A DNA stretch of 64,000 nt from CAILUG01 sp903844415 (GCA_947477655.1 CANJTS010000009.1:70829-134828); one strand, 5' to 3'. Shown: positions 27,184 through 36,151, numbered from the stretch's first letter. Notes: generated by a model not told the origin, from the sequence alone. A program made the numbers and translations.

Positions 27184-29028
27184 ATGAATGACAGTAGTCA
27201 AGCACAACGTTTTGATCATGAGAATTTTCTAAAACATGCCAGCACTCGCTCCGGGGTTTATCAAATGCTGGATGCCGTTGGTGAAACGCTTTATGTGGGT
27301 AAAGCTCTAAATCTAAAAAAACGTCTTACCTCCTACTTTCGCAGTTCCGGTCTTGATAATAAGACTATGGCACTGGTCAACAAGATTCACCACATCGAAA
27401 CTACCATCACCAACAATGAAACCGAAGCACTGTTGTTGGAACAAAATCTGATCAAAGAAAATCGTCCTCCATATAATATCGTGCTGCGTGATGACAAATC
27501 TTATCCTTATATATTTTTGTCATCAAAGGATGCATTTCCACGGCTTGCTCTACATCGAGGAGCAAAAAAATTAAAAGGCGACTATTACGGCCCTTTCCCT
27601 AGTGCGAGTTCTATTCGTGAATCTCTGGCAGTACTGCAAAAAGTATTTCAGGTCAGGCAATGTGAAGACTCTTTCTTTCGAAATAGAACCAGACCTTGTT
27701 TGCAGTATCAAATAAAACGCTGTTCCGGGCCATGTGTAAACCTTGTTACTCCGGAAGATTATGCGCAAGATGTGCGTAATTCCGTACTTTTTATTGCGGG
27801 ACACAATGATCAGATTACGTTAGATCTAGGTAAACGGATGGAACAGGTAGCAGCAGATTTGCGCTTTGAAGAGGCTGCTAAAATTCGTGACCAGATCCGG
27901 GATTTACGCTTAATTCAGGAGCACCAATATGTGTTCGGAGAGAAGGGTGATGTTGATGTGCTAGCGATAAGCGCTTCAGCAGGTATCGTCTGTGTACATC
28001 TGGTGTTTATTCGAAATGGACGGAACCTAGGTTCGCGCAATTATTATCCGAAATTTGTTCTGGAATCTGCCATAGCTGATTGTTTGCATGCTTTCATTGC
28101 CTTTTTTTATATGGGTGATCAGGATAACTTGTCTAAGCCCAAAGAAATTATTTGCAGTGTTGAACCAGCAGAAAAAAAACAATTGGAAACTGCTTTGGCT
28201 GTTCAGAATCAACACAAAATTTTAATTCGGCACAAAGTAAGAGGGCATCGGCAGAAATGGCTGGAGTTGGCTCAAACTAATGCCCTGCATGGTTTACAGG
28301 ACAAACTCAACAGCTCACAAAATATGCACACACGCCTAATTGCTTTGCAGTTGGCATTGAGCATGCCGCAACTACCAACACGCCTTGAATGTTTTGATAT
28401 TAGCCACACATCCGGTGAGGCCACAGTTGCCTCTTGTGTTGTCTTTGATCAAAACGGACCACTCAAAGCAGACTATCGTCGATTTAATATAGAAGGCATC
28501 ACTGCCGCTGATGATTATGCTGCAATGTCTCAAGCGCTTAAACGCAGATTTACCCGTTTGCAAAAAGGTGAAGGTAAAATTCCTGATCTGCTGATAATTG
28601 ATGGGGGCAAGGGACAGTTGACCCAAGCCGAGACAGTGCTGAGTGAATTACAAATTCAAGGGGTACTCATTATCGGCGTAGCTAAGGGCATTAGTCGCAA
28701 AGCTGGACAAGAAACTCTCATACTAGGAAATTCACACCGAGAACTTACCTTACCTGCAGAATCACCAGCCTTGCATGTTTTACAACATATTCGTGATGAG
28801 GCTCACCGTTTTGCAATTACCGCTCATCGGCAACGACGTGGTAAAACTCGCAACCAATCATTGCTAGATACCATTCCCGGTGTTGGCCCCAAAAAACGTA
28901 AAGAATTATTGCAATTTTTTGGTGGTCAACATGAAATTCGTAGGGCTCAGGTAGCTGATTTGCAACGTGTACCTGGCATTAGCAAGCAATTAGCAACCAC
29001 TATTTATGATTTTCTACAAAATACTTGA
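27184..29028 (+). CDS. uvrC: UvrABC system protein C
   Basis: 614 residues. Dual-incision nuclease of nucleotide excision repair. GIY-YIG domain at the N-terminus (SGVYQML...LYVGKALNLKKRLTSYF) for the 3' cut; Cys-rich patch CLQYQIKRCSGPC; UVR motif around FEEAAKIRDQIRDL for UvrB; RNase H-like endonuclease with CFDISHTSGE and DLLIIDGGKGQL for the 5' cut; two HhH motifs at the end (IPGVGPKKRKELL). ATG 27184 is chosen since upstream in-frame codons overlap murB. Confidence 0.95.
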   Translation: MNDSSQAQRFDHENFLKHASTRSGVYQMLDAVGETLYVGKALNLKKRLTSYFRSSGLDNKTMALVNKIHHIETTITNNETEALLLEQNLIKENRPPYNIVLRDDKSYPYIFLSSKDAFPRLALHRGAKKLKGDYYGPFPSASSIRESLAVLQKVFQVRQCEDSFFRNRTRPCLQYQIKRCSGPCVNLVTPEDYAQDVRNSVLFIAGHNDQITLDLGKRMEQVAADLRFEEAAKIRDQIRDLRLIQEHQYVFGEKGDVDVLAISASAGIVCVHLVFIRNGRNLGSRNYYPKFVLESAIADCLHAFIAFFYMGDQDNLSKPKEIICSVEPAEKKQLETALAVQNQHKILIRHKVRGHRQKWLELAQTNALHGLQDKLNSSQNMHTRLIALQLALSMPQLPTRLECFDISHTSGEATVASCVVFDQNGPLKADYRRFNIEGITAADDYAAMSQALKRRFTRLQKGEGKIPDLLIIDGGKGQLTQAETVLSELQIQGVLIIGVAKGISRKAGQETLILGNSHRELTLPAESPALHVLQHIRDEAHRFAITAHRQRRGKTRNQSLLDTIPGVGPKKRKELLQFFGGQHEIRRAQVADLQRVPGISKQLATTIYDFLQNT

Positions 29029-29091
29029 GCCAGATTTAAATGAACAATAGTAGGGTAGAATTCCATTGTTTTAGACAAAAGCAGTTTACCG

Positions 29092-29661
29092 ATGAATCTG
29101 GCTAATTTTTTTACTTGCTTACGAGTTTTGTTGATACCTGTCTTTATGGCGGTATATTTCGCTGATTTTCGTGGGCATTTTTTGTTGTCTTCCGCAATTT
29201 TCATTTTTGCCTGTATTACCGACTGGTTGGATGGTCACATGGCAAGACGCTTATCCCAGACTTCACGATTTGGCGCCTTTTTAGACCCTGTAGCTGATAA
29301 GCTATTGGTAACAATTACTTTGGTCATGTTGGCCGCCAGTTACACCAGTGCATGGTATATCGTACCAGCGGCCTTGATGGTCGCGCGGGAAGTGTTGGTT
29401 TCTGCCTTGCGTGAATGGATGGCTGAACACAAGCAGCGCGATGCAGTTGCCGTTGGTATGCTCGGGAAAATAAAAACCACCATTCAAATGTCGGCATTGG
29501 TTGTATTGTTGGCAACCGACACGCAAGGTCCGCCAATTATTTGGATCACTGGCTATGTCATGCTTTCTGTTGCGGCCCTGCTTACTCTGTGGTCTATGGC
29601 AATCTATTTACGCAGTGCTTGGCCAGTACTGAAATCTGGTCTTAAATCCGAGCTCAAATAA
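29092..29661 (+). CDS. pgsA: CDP-diacylglycerol-glycerol-3-phosphate 3-phosphatidyltransferase
   Basis: 189 residues, integral membrane enzyme of phosphatidylglycerol synthesis. The CDP-alcohol phosphotransferase motif is perfect: D47-G48, A51-R52, G61, D65 and D69 in DGHMARRLSQTSRFGAFLDP. Several hydrophobic helices. Gene order uvrC-pgsA-tRNAs is the same as in E. coli. Confidence 0.95.
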   Translation: MNLANFFTCLRVLLIPVFMAVYFADFRGHFLLSSAIFIFACITDWLDGHMARRLSQTSRFGAFLDPVADKLLVTITLVMLAASYTSAWYIVPAALMVAREVLVSALREWMAEHKQRDAVAVGMLGKIKTTIQMSALVVLLATDTQGPPIIWITGYVMLSVAALLTLWSMAIYLRSAWPVLKSGLKSELK

Positions 29662-29685
29662 TACGATATTTACTCTTTCTTAAGC

Positions 29686-29713
29686 TTGACATGTGCTCTT
29701 GGCAGATTAGAAT
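29686..29713 (+). promoter_or_regulatory. Sigma-70 promoter, probably for the tRNA cluster
   Basis: TTGACA (29686-29691), 16-base spacer, TAGAAT (29708-29713), followed by a GC-rich stretch GGCGACC of the kind found at stringently controlled stable-RNA promoters. It would start transcription about 175 bases before tRNA-Gly, giving a long leader; there is no protein gene in between. Confidence 0.65.
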
Positions 29714-29894
29714 GGCGACCTCTTTTAAGCCCTGGTCCTTAGCAATTTTGGGCCACTTCATTACCCTTTTTTTCTGTTTATAAAGGCATTGAATGTAAGG
29801 ATAAGAGACTAGAAGAGAATAAAACTTTGCTTTTTTTAGCAGGACATAGAAGAAAGAAGTAGAAGTAATAAAAAGCAGCAACAAATTGGCGCAT

Positions 29895-29970
29895 GCGGGA
29901 ATAGCTCAGTTGGTAGAGCGGTACCTTGCCAAGGTACAGGTCGGGAGTTCGAGCCTCCTTTCCCGCTCCA
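29895..29970 (+). tRNA. glyW: tRNA-Gly (GCC)
   Basis: 76 bases with encoded CCA. Acceptor GCGGGAA pairs with TTCCCGC; anticodon GCC in TTGCCAA; T-loop GTTCGAGCC. First of three tRNAs after pgsA, the same order as glyW-cysT-leuZ in E. coli. Confidence 0.97.
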
Positions 29971-30096
29971 GTTTGTCAGTATTAATCTGCTGGAAACAAA
30001 CCTTAACTATACATAAATAACCATTACTGGTTAATACAACTTAATGTTGCTAAGTTTTTGTTTGCAGGCAGGGGGATGTTTATAAGTTTATAGTAA

Positions 30097-30170
30097 GGCT
30101 GGATGGCAGAGTGGCCATGCAGTGGACTGCAACTCCACGTACGCCGGTTCGATTCCGACTCCAGCCTCCA
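30097..30170 (+). tRNA. cysT: tRNA-Cys (GCA)
   Basis: 74 bases with encoded CCA. Acceptor GGCTGGA pairs with TCCAGCC; anticodon GCA in ACTGCAA; T-loop GTTCGATTCC. Confidence 0.97.
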
Positions 30171-30255
30171 TTAAACCCTTGATTTAAACGGGTCAATTTA
30201 AAATTTTTTCGTTACGAGAACCTAATAATTTCAGAATAGTTCCAGCTGAGATTTT

Positions 30256-30342
30256 GCCCGGGTGGTGAAACAGGTAGACACAAGGGACTTAAAATCCCTC
30301 GGCAGAAATGCTGTACCGGTTCGATTCCGGTCCCGGGCACCA
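30256..30342 (+). tRNA. leuZ: tRNA-Leu (UAA), integration target
   Basis: 87 bases with encoded CCA and a long variable arm, as a class II tRNA. Acceptor GCCCGGG pairs with CCCGGGC; anticodon TAA in ACTTAAAATC. The 3' 60 bases are the attachment site of the integrative element that follows; the gene stays complete because the element supplies the same sequence. Confidence 0.97.
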
Positions 30343-30343
30343 A
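30283..30343 (+). repeat. attL: 3' part of tRNA-Leu, 61-bp direct repeat
   Basis: This segment, from the anticodon stem to one base past CCA, is repeated without mismatch at 48302-48362. The two copies bound the integrative element with the integrase next to the tRNA end, the usual layout of tRNA-targeting islands. Confidence 0.95.
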
Positions 30344-30672
30344 TAAAATCAATTACTTACAATCTATTTCTCCATGATCATCCACTCAAGCCGTTCTAAT
30401 GGGACACTTGCGGGACAATTCAATTATTTTTCCTGATATCTCCTTTTTCAAAAATACAGCCTGTATTGCTGACTCGTAAAAAAGCCGTAAGCATTTTGGG
30501 CTGTTCTGGCAGTAGTGCCCCAGGCTGTCCCAATTTAAAGGTAAGATAATTAATGTACTTATATATCAAGTAGATATCTAATGATTTGTGGGATATGTTG
30601 TCCCTTGTTGTCTTTAATTGTGACGTTTAGTACAGTTGGAAGAGTTACTATTTCTGCTGACGGGCACACAGT
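30344..30672. other. Element left end, no gene; candidate integrase binding sites
   Basis: 329 bases between attL and the integrase. It carries GGGACA at 30401 and 30412 (direct, 11 bases apart) and the inverse TGTCCC at 30526 and 30599. The same pair, with the same 11-base step, is found near the right end at 48172 and 48183. These are candidates for integrase or excisionase arm sites; this is inferred from position and repetition. Confidence 0.5.
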
Positions 30673-31764
30673 ATGGCAACCATTGAAAAACGTGCAGATA
30701 AAACGGGAGGGTACACCTACAGGGTTAAAGTAAGGTTGCAGGGTTACCGACAGGAAAACGCTACATTTAAAAGAATTACAGATGCTAAACGTTGGGCGGC
30801 ACAAACCGAGTCAGCAATTCGGGAAGGTCGCTATTTTAAAACACCTGCCTCCAAATCTCGAACGTTGATGGATGCCATTGAGAAATATAGGCAAGAGTGT
30901 TTGCCCGATCTCAAACTCAAAGATCAAAAGCATCGAGAGCACCATCTAAACTGGTGGTCTAGCGAACTGGGATTCAAATACCTTGCCGATATACTCCCTC
31001 AGACAATTTCAGAATGCCGCGCCAAGCTCAAAAATACGACATCGACCTACGGTAAACATAACGGAAATAAACGCACGGAAGCCACTGTCAATCGTTACAT
31101 AGCAAGTCTTAGTCCAGTATTCAAAGCTGCAGTCGTAGAGTGGAATTGGCTTGAATCGAATCCCTGTGAGAAGGTTCCACGAGGAAAAGAAGGCGGGGGA
31201 CGAACCAGGTTCCTTTCTCATGATGAACGTCGATCGTTATTGGCGGCTTGTAATGCAAATACCAAACTACCTGAATTAACAGTCATAATCCTCATTGCAA
31301 TTACAACTGGTGCAAGAAAAGGGGAAATTCTAGGTTTACGGTGGCGCACAGTAGACTTGCAACGAAAGCGACTATTGTTTGAAGACACTAAGAATGGCGA
31401 TACTCGATCAGTTCCTCTTGTGGGCCCTGCCTTTGATGCTATGAAAGTTTGGGCTCAGGTTAGGCCAATTGATGATAATGCCTTGGTTTTCCATGGGCGT
31501 GGAGAAAATACAAAAAGTAAACCCCTCGATTTTGAAAGGACTTGGCAAGAAACACGAATAAAGGCGGGGTTAGAAAATTTTAGATTCCACGATTTAAGGC
31601 ATACAGCAGCAAGCTACTTAGCAATGCACGGGGCAGGTCTTCGTGAAATAGGTGACATATTAGGACACAAGACCTTGGCTATGGTACAGCGCTACAGCCA
31701 CCTCTGTGAGGACCACAAAAAAACAACAGTAGAGCGTATGACAAACGCCATTTTTGGAGGGTAG
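30673..31764 (+). CDS. int: Tyrosine-type site-specific integrase
   Basis: 363 residues. N-terminal arm-binding and SAM-like core-binding regions (about 1-175), then the catalytic domain with R215 in TGARKGEILGLRW, H306 and R309 in HDLRHTAAS, H332 in LGHKT and the nucleophile Y341 in MVQRYSHL. All catalytic residues are present. It lies directly beside attL and points inward, as in P4-like and other tRNA-inserted elements. It catalyses integration into and excision from tRNA-Leu. Confidence 0.95.
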   Translation: MATIEKRADKTGGYTYRVKVRLQGYRQENATFKRITDAKRWAAQTESAIREGRYFKTPASKSRTLMDAIEKYRQECLPDLKLKDQKHREHHLNWWSSELGFKYLADILPQTISECRAKLKNTTSTYGKHNGNKRTEATVNRYIASLSPVFKAAVVEWNWLESNPCEKVPRGKEGGGRTRFLSHDERRSLLAACNANTKLPELTVIILIAITTGARKGEILGLRWRTVDLQRKRLLFEDTKNGDTRSVPLVGPAFDAMKVWAQVRPIDDNALVFHGRGENTKSKPLDFERTWQETRIKAGLENFRFHDLRHTAASYLAMHGAGLREIGDILGHKTLAMVQRYSHLCEDHKKTTVERMTNAIFGG

Positions 31765-31768
31765 TCTG

Positions 31769-32266
31769 ATGGTCCAGTATTACCCCCTAGAGCAAGTTGT
31801 TGCAGACATCACGACCACGTACACGCTGGATGATTCAGAATCGAAAATTTTTCAATCTAAACTTCTAGTCAGCGCAGGAAACTTCCGGTCAGGAAGTTTT
31901 AATTTTAGAACGTACAATATAAAATTTGCGGAGATTATTAAGCCTCTGCGAATTATTATTGGGAAAAGTGGAATTTACTTAAAATTGTCTGAAGTTAATT
32001 ATTTTTTAAGTTTGTCTTTGCCTGTCTATAAATTCAAACCGCTCAGAAAACGGGGGGCCCCTTTTAAACAAAACTCTATGCAAGCTCTAGCAGCGTCAGG
32101 TGTGCTTGAAGCGGATACAAGGGCTGTTGCAAAAGATCTTAAAAAGCACGGTAACATCATTCTTTCTTCAAAGGTCGCAACCAGACTTATAACCGACTAT
32201 CCCGAATACAAAGGGAGAAAAAAGTCATACGTCGTAAAGTTTATTAATAAAAATTGGTTTAAATAG
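31769..32266 (+). CDS. Unknown protein of the integrative element
   Basis: 165 residues from ATG 31769, with GGAGGG at a good distance upstream. It begins five bases after the integrase stop and may be co-transcribed with it. No family is recognised. Composition is AT-rich and the protein is basic toward the end (YKGRKKSYVVKFINKNWFK). An 8-bp hairpin (31879-31899) with a T-rich tail lies inside the reading frame. Confidence 0.6.
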   Translation: MVQYYPLEQVVADITTTYTLDDSESKIFQSKLLVSAGNFRSGSFNFRTYNIKFAEIIKPLRIIIGKSGIYLKLSEVNYFLSLSLPVYKFKPLRKRGAPFKQNSMQALAASGVLEADTRAVAKDLKKHGNIILSSKVATRLITDYPEYKGRKKSYVVKFINKNWFK

Positions 32267-32433
32267 TTCGGATAGTAAATCTGCAATTTATTTATTGTCA
32301 TACGTAACTTCGTGTTTTTATTTAAAATAATCTTCAAATCCTCCTATCCATTTACTCCATTTTTATATCCTACCGGTTGTACTCTAATTCGCATACCAGA
32401 ACACATGCCCATAGCGGGCGGTAGTAGCGAAAA

Positions 32434-32727
32434 ATGCACTATAAATCGCAATCAAGTAACAAGCCAAACCTCAAAGGTATTAGGAATTTTTGTAAAGATA
32501 ACCCTGAATTTTCTATAGGTGGTATGCGGCATGCGCTGTTCTACAAAATACAGGAACTAGAAAATAATAATGCAATCTGCCGATTTGGTAGTCGTATATT
32601 TATTAACGAAGAAATCTTTCTTCAACTTGTAACGGACGGTTTTTTTAGGAGCATCTCGGGTCGATCGAATACAGATAAGGATAAATCGGCCAATAAAACT
32701 ATCTTCGAGGTGAACTATGACAACTAA
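32434..32727 (+). CDS. Small DNA-binding protein, excisionase-like
   Basis: 97 residues. The central part, FCKDNPEFSIGGMRHALF, ENNNAICRFGSRIFINEEIFLQLV, resembles small winged-helix or AlpA/excisionase-like proteins found next to primase genes in proteobacterial prophages and islands; the wing phrase RFGSRIFINEEIF is the clearest part. Likely role: excision directionality or control of element genes. It overlaps the next gene by eleven bases. Confidence 0.65.
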   Translation: MHYKSQSSNKPNLKGIRNFCKDNPEFSIGGMRHALFYKIQELENNNAICRFGSRIFINEEIFLQLVTDGFFRSISGRSNTDKDKSANKTIFEVNYDN

Positions 32728-33271
32728 CCGAAGCCAAAAAGCATTCGACACTGGGAAAGCGTGGCGTAATAACCAACGTAAGCAAAACCCTATGTCGTTC
32801 TCAAATTACAAAATAGTTGAGACTGGAGAATACTGGTCTGACTTCCTTGATGAGCTAATAACCATTGGGCGCTGTGCTTCTGGTGATAAAACTGCGTGTT
32901 ACGGCTTGATGCATTGCGGGAAGGAAGACAAAGCGTTTTGGGTAAAACGCCTTCCAGAGTCTATGTTGGAGTCATTTTCACGAGACGTGGTGGAGGTACT
33001 TTATGCATTGCGCGGTGACGGAATCCAACAGCGTGAAATTGATTATCTGGAACGTATGGTCAATCTAGCGGCGCCAAGGCTGATTGAACTGGGCGAACTG
33101 GCGAGGCTGGAGGCTAAAAATGACTGGCCGCATGTCTCGAAGTCCCTCGCTTCAGGTAACGGTTATATCTACCAGTTCGTTGCTGAAATGCAATCCCTGG
33201 TCACACGTGTCGTTGATGAAATAAACGCAAATCTGCGACGACTTAGTGGGGGTGAGCTATGTCTAATCTAA
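32717..33271 (+). CDS. Unknown protein upstream of the primase
   Basis: 184 residues, no family recognised. It looks soluble and mostly helical, with a charged centre (ESFSRDVVEVLYALRGDG, IDYLERMVNLA). It overlaps the small DNA-binding gene by 11 bases and the primase gene by 13, so it belongs to the replication operon of the element. A role tied to replication or copy control is possible but unproven. Confidence 0.65.
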   Translation: MTTNRSQKAFDTGKAWRNNQRKQNPMSFSNYKIVETGEYWSDFLDELITIGRCASGDKTACYGLMHCGKEDKAFWVKRLPESMLESFSRDVVEVLYALRGDGIQQREIDYLERMVNLAAPRLIELGELARLEAKNDWPHVSKSLASGNGYIYQFVAEMQSLVTRVVDEINANLRRLSGGELCLI

Positions 33272-34170
33272 GTCCACTTACTACGCAGGCGTTAATCACT
33301 TCTGGCTTGGCGCTGGTGGGCATACCGTACGGACAAAAGGGTCCTGTAACTAGCGGGTGGAATCTTCGACAAAACTGCATAACGGACTCCAGCAAGGCGG
33401 CACACCTGCAAGGCGGGAACATTGGTCTAGCTCACGCGTATTGCACACCAACACCAACCTGTGCAATTGACATTGATAACTACAAGTTGGCCAAAGCTTG
33501 GCTGGAAACACACGGGATCGACCTAGATGCTCTCTTGCTTACGGTGGGTGCCGTCGTCATTTGGTCTGGGAAAAAACACAGCCTTAAGTTGATTTACAAG
33601 TTGCCCCTTGGTACCAAACCGATGGTATCGACAAAAATCGATGGGGCCGACGGGCGGGTTGTACTAGAACTTCGCTGTGCCACTCGGGAAGGTAAGACTG
33701 TCCAGGATGTACTGCCGCCAAGTGTTCACCCAAGTGGTAGCGAGTATCGTTGGATGGGGCATGGCAATCCGTTGCTGCTTCCTGAAATTCCTGTTTTCTT
33801 GCTCAACTTGTGGAACACACTTTCCGCTAACGTGGGTAAGGTTGCAAATCGCCAATTTGCCGTCGGGTTGAACGACGGAGGGCGAATGGAATGCCCCCGC
33901 CAGATTGCAATAATCCAGGATGCACTTTCTTACATCAGCGCTGACTGTTCGTACGTGGTATGGCGCAACATCGTTTGGGCGGTGTTGAGCACTAGGTGGA
34001 CTTGTGCAGAGGCACTCGCAAAAGAATGGAGTCAGACGGCCCCAGATCGGTATGCTGAAAATGAAGCTGCGTTCTGGACGCTTGCTAATTCCTACATGCC
34101 ACAGAGGGGTAACCAAATTACTGTCGGAACCATCTACCATCACGCACGTAAGGGGGGATGGCATGGTTAA
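33259..34170 (+). CDS. Bifunctional DNA primase/polymerase-type primase with PriCT domain
   Basis: 303 residues. The N-terminal part fits the prim-pol fold: GIPYGQKGPVTSGWN, NIGLAHAY and the metal motif AIDIDNY near residue 70. The C-terminal part (~210-303: DCSYVVWRNIVWAVLST, ALAKEWSQTAPDRY, TVGTIYHHARKGGW) fits a PriCT-type primase C-terminal domain. It would make primers for element replication. It overlaps the helicase gene by eight bases, and the two together form a split version of the primase-helicase seen in satellites and phages. Confidence 0.85.
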   Translation: MSNLSPLTTQALITSGLALVGIPYGQKGPVTSGWNLRQNCITDSSKAAHLQGGNIGLAHAYCTPTPTCAIDIDNYKLAKAWLETHGIDLDALLLTVGAVVIWSGKKHSLKLIYKLPLGTKPMVSTKIDGADGRVVLELRCATREGKTVQDVLPPSVHPSGSEYRWMGHGNPLLLPEIPVFLLNLWNTLSANVGKVANRQFAVGLNDGGRMECPRQIAIIQDALSYISADCSYVVWRNIVWAVLSTRWTCAEALAKEWSQTAPDRYAENEAAFWTLANSYMPQRGNQITVGTIYHHARKGGWHG

Positions 34171-35524
34171 TAAAAAATCAGCAAGTACTCCACTAGAAGA
34201 ATTGCAGAACCAGTTTTCTATTATTGAACTAGGCGGAGAATTCAGGGTTGTTAGCCAGATACAGATAGAAGGTATCTTGGGTGGAAAGAATTTCGGGGAA
34301 CCTGCGTTTTACAAAAAAACAGACTCGACAATAATGATGAAACGGTTTTTGGAAACGCTGCCTTACGTACGCAAACCACAAATTGTAATTAGCGATTTCT
34401 GGATCTCACCTAAAACGGTAGTTTATAAAGGGACTGCTTTTACTCCCAAGCCGTCTTCGCCGGCGGCGTTGAATTTTTGGGTGGGCCCAATTGCGCCTGA
34501 CGCCACAGGGAACGCGGCGGTCATTTTCAATCACTTGCTTAAAGTTATTTGCGACGACGACCCTGTAAGTTTTGACTACCTTATTGACTACCTGGCACAC
34601 ATGATTCAAAAACCTGCTGAAAAGCCAGGTGTAATGATTGTTATGCTTGGCAGGCAAGGTACAGGAAAAGGCATGTTTTTCAACTTGCTGCGGGCTATTT
34701 GGCCGTACACCACTTTGCAAGTTACCGACGTCGAACACGTTATCGGGCGATTCAACGCCTGCCTTGAGCGGAAGTATGCAGTGTGCATGGATGAGGCGCT
34801 GTTTGTGGGTGACAGAAAAGCCCTAGACCGACTGAAATCTCTAATCACTGAAACCCACATCAATATCGAACAAAAATTCCAACCAGCGCGAAGCATAGGT
34901 TCAGTCCATCGCTTTTTTGCAGCCAGTAACCACGGCCACTTTGCACGAGTAGAGGTGGATGACAGACGTTTTGTCTTTTTACGAGTTTCGGATGTGTACC
35001 GGCAAAATACAAACTACTTTGCACAACTTGTTGCAGCAATCAGTGATCCTGGGACTATTGGTGCTTTTGTTCACCATTTGCAAAACATTGACCTCACTTT
35101 ATTCGAGGTTCGGAAGAAACCTAACTCCAGTGAACACCTTAACCAAAAAATTAAATCACTATATGGCTTTGAGAGGTATTGGTGCGAGGTATTGATATCA
35201 GGGGATTTTGGTGTGGGTGTGAATCCTAACAACCTGAGCCAAGTTTGGTCTCACACTCTATTCATGCCCACATCTGATCTGATCCGACACTTTATTAGCT
35301 TTGATAAGAACGCGCAGAAACACCAAACGGTGCAGTCAGCCGAAGTCTTGGCCAATGTCCTGAAACTTTGCCCCTCCGCCGTACCGGAACGGAAGCTTTA
35401 TCAGTCAGACGTGTTTGGCATCAAGCTTCAAAAGCGTGGCGTTTCACTGCCAGATCTTGCCACCGCAAGGGTTGAATTTGATCGCATTATCGGTGGAGGG
35501 GGTATTGTGTATGACCAAAACTGA
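34163..35524 (+). CDS. DUF5906-type replicative helicase
   Basis: 453 residues from ATG 34163, with GGGGGG just upstream and overlapping the primase stop. SF3/D5-like AAA+ ATPase: Walker A GRQGTGKG from residue 163, Walker B-like CMDEALF near 209, sensor region FFAASNHGHFARVEVDDRR. Phage and satellite proteins with this DUF5906 domain unwind DNA at the origin with a primase partner. An iteron-like inverted repeat lies about 80 bases after the stop. Confidence 0.88.
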   Translation: MVNKKSASTPLEELQNQFSIIELGGEFRVVSQIQIEGILGGKNFGEPAFYKKTDSTIMMKRFLETLPYVRKPQIVISDFWISPKTVVYKGTAFTPKPSSPAALNFWVGPIAPDATGNAAVIFNHLLKVICDDDPVSFDYLIDYLAHMIQKPAEKPGVMIVMLGRQGTGKGMFFNLLRAIWPYTTLQVTDVEHVIGRFNACLERKYAVCMDEALFVGDRKALDRLKSLITETHINIEQKFQPARSIGSVHRFFAASNHGHFARVEVDDRRFVFLRVSDVYRQNTNYFAQLVAAISDPGTIGAFVHHLQNIDLTLFEVRKKPNSSEHLNQKIKSLYGFERYWCEVLISGDFGVGVNPNNLSQVWSHTLFMPTSDLIRHFISFDKNAQKHQTVQSAEVLANVLKLCPSAVPERKLYQSDVFGIKLQKRGVSLPDLATARVEFDRIIGGGGIVYDQN

Positions 35525-35767
35525 CCTTCTGATGGCAAATTTGCCTCTGCTTGCCCGAGGTGTGGCATGACTATTACATTGGAAATAAAGGGAATTACTC
35601 TATTTGCCACCCTTGCCACCTATTTTAAAGAAGTAAAAAAGAAATAGATTTAATAGAGGTTTGTTTCTCAGTGGCAAGGGTGGCAACGATGGCATATCCA
35701 TTCACGGGGTGCTTGGAATAATGTACTCACCCTCTCCGTCCCCCTCCCCCTATCACTGGTTTTAAAA
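35525..35767. other. Candidate replication origin of the element
   Basis: Non-coding region after the primase-helicase pair. It holds a 12-bp palindrome GGCAAATTTGCC (35534-35545) and a perfect 16-bp inverted repeat, TTGCCACCCTTGCCAC at 35604-35619 and its complement at 35671-35686. Each arm contains two TTGCCAC units two bases apart, and the 51 bases between the arms are very AT-rich. Iterons flanking an AT-rich stretch beside a primase-helicase gene is the layout expected for an origin. Functional call is inference. Confidence 0.55.
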
Positions 35768-36151
35768 ATGCCTAAGCAGCGCTCGACGCCCAACATATTC
35801 AGGACTCTAGGTGGAAGAATTCAGTGTGTTCAGTGCAAAGCCCAGTCAAAGCGCACTAAGGTTCAATGCAGAGCACCAGCAATGCGTGGGAAGCGGGTAT
35901 GCAGAACGCATGGTGGGTTAAGCCGAGGGGCAACGTCACTCGAAGGCAGGCAACGCTGCATAGATGCCGTCACTAAGCACGGCCGCGAGACCCGCAAAGT
36001 GCGAGCAGAGCGCAGTATAAAAATAGGTGAACTTCAGGAAATGGAGTACCTTGGCCGGGAGATTGGATTAATATCAGGCAGTAAAACGCGTGGGCCTAAG
36101 GTGAAGCTGCTTAGGGTATTGGGAATCGAGGCTTGCCACTTCAGATGCTAG
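35768..36151 (+). CDS. HGG-motif protein of phage/island type
   Basis: 127 residues. Cys pairs in CVQCKAQSKRTKVQCRAP and the phrase VCRTHGGLSRGATSLEGRQR place it in a family of small zinc-finger-like proteins widespread in prophages and islands, with conserved HGG and a following basic helix. Function is unknown; DNA binding is possible. It follows the putative origin. Confidence 0.7.
   Translation: MPKQRSTPNIFRTLGGRIQCVQCKAQSKRTKVQCRAPAMRGKRVCRTHGGLSRGATSLEGRQRCIDAVTKHGRETRKVRAERSIKIGELQEMEYLGREIGLISGSKTRGPKVKLLRVLGIEACHFRC

Noticed and set aside
29654..29884. 76-codon minus frame before tRNA-Gly
   Set aside because: Low-complexity hydrophobic and lysine-rich sequence over the tRNA promoter, no family pattern.
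29971..30096. Possible small RNA between tRNA-Gly and tRNA-Cys
   Set aside because: The spacer has no stable hairpin or promoter that I can see; ordinary processed spacer.
33664..34164. 166-codon minus frame under the primase
   Set aside because: Antisense to clear prim-pol and PriCT sequence; no support for expression.
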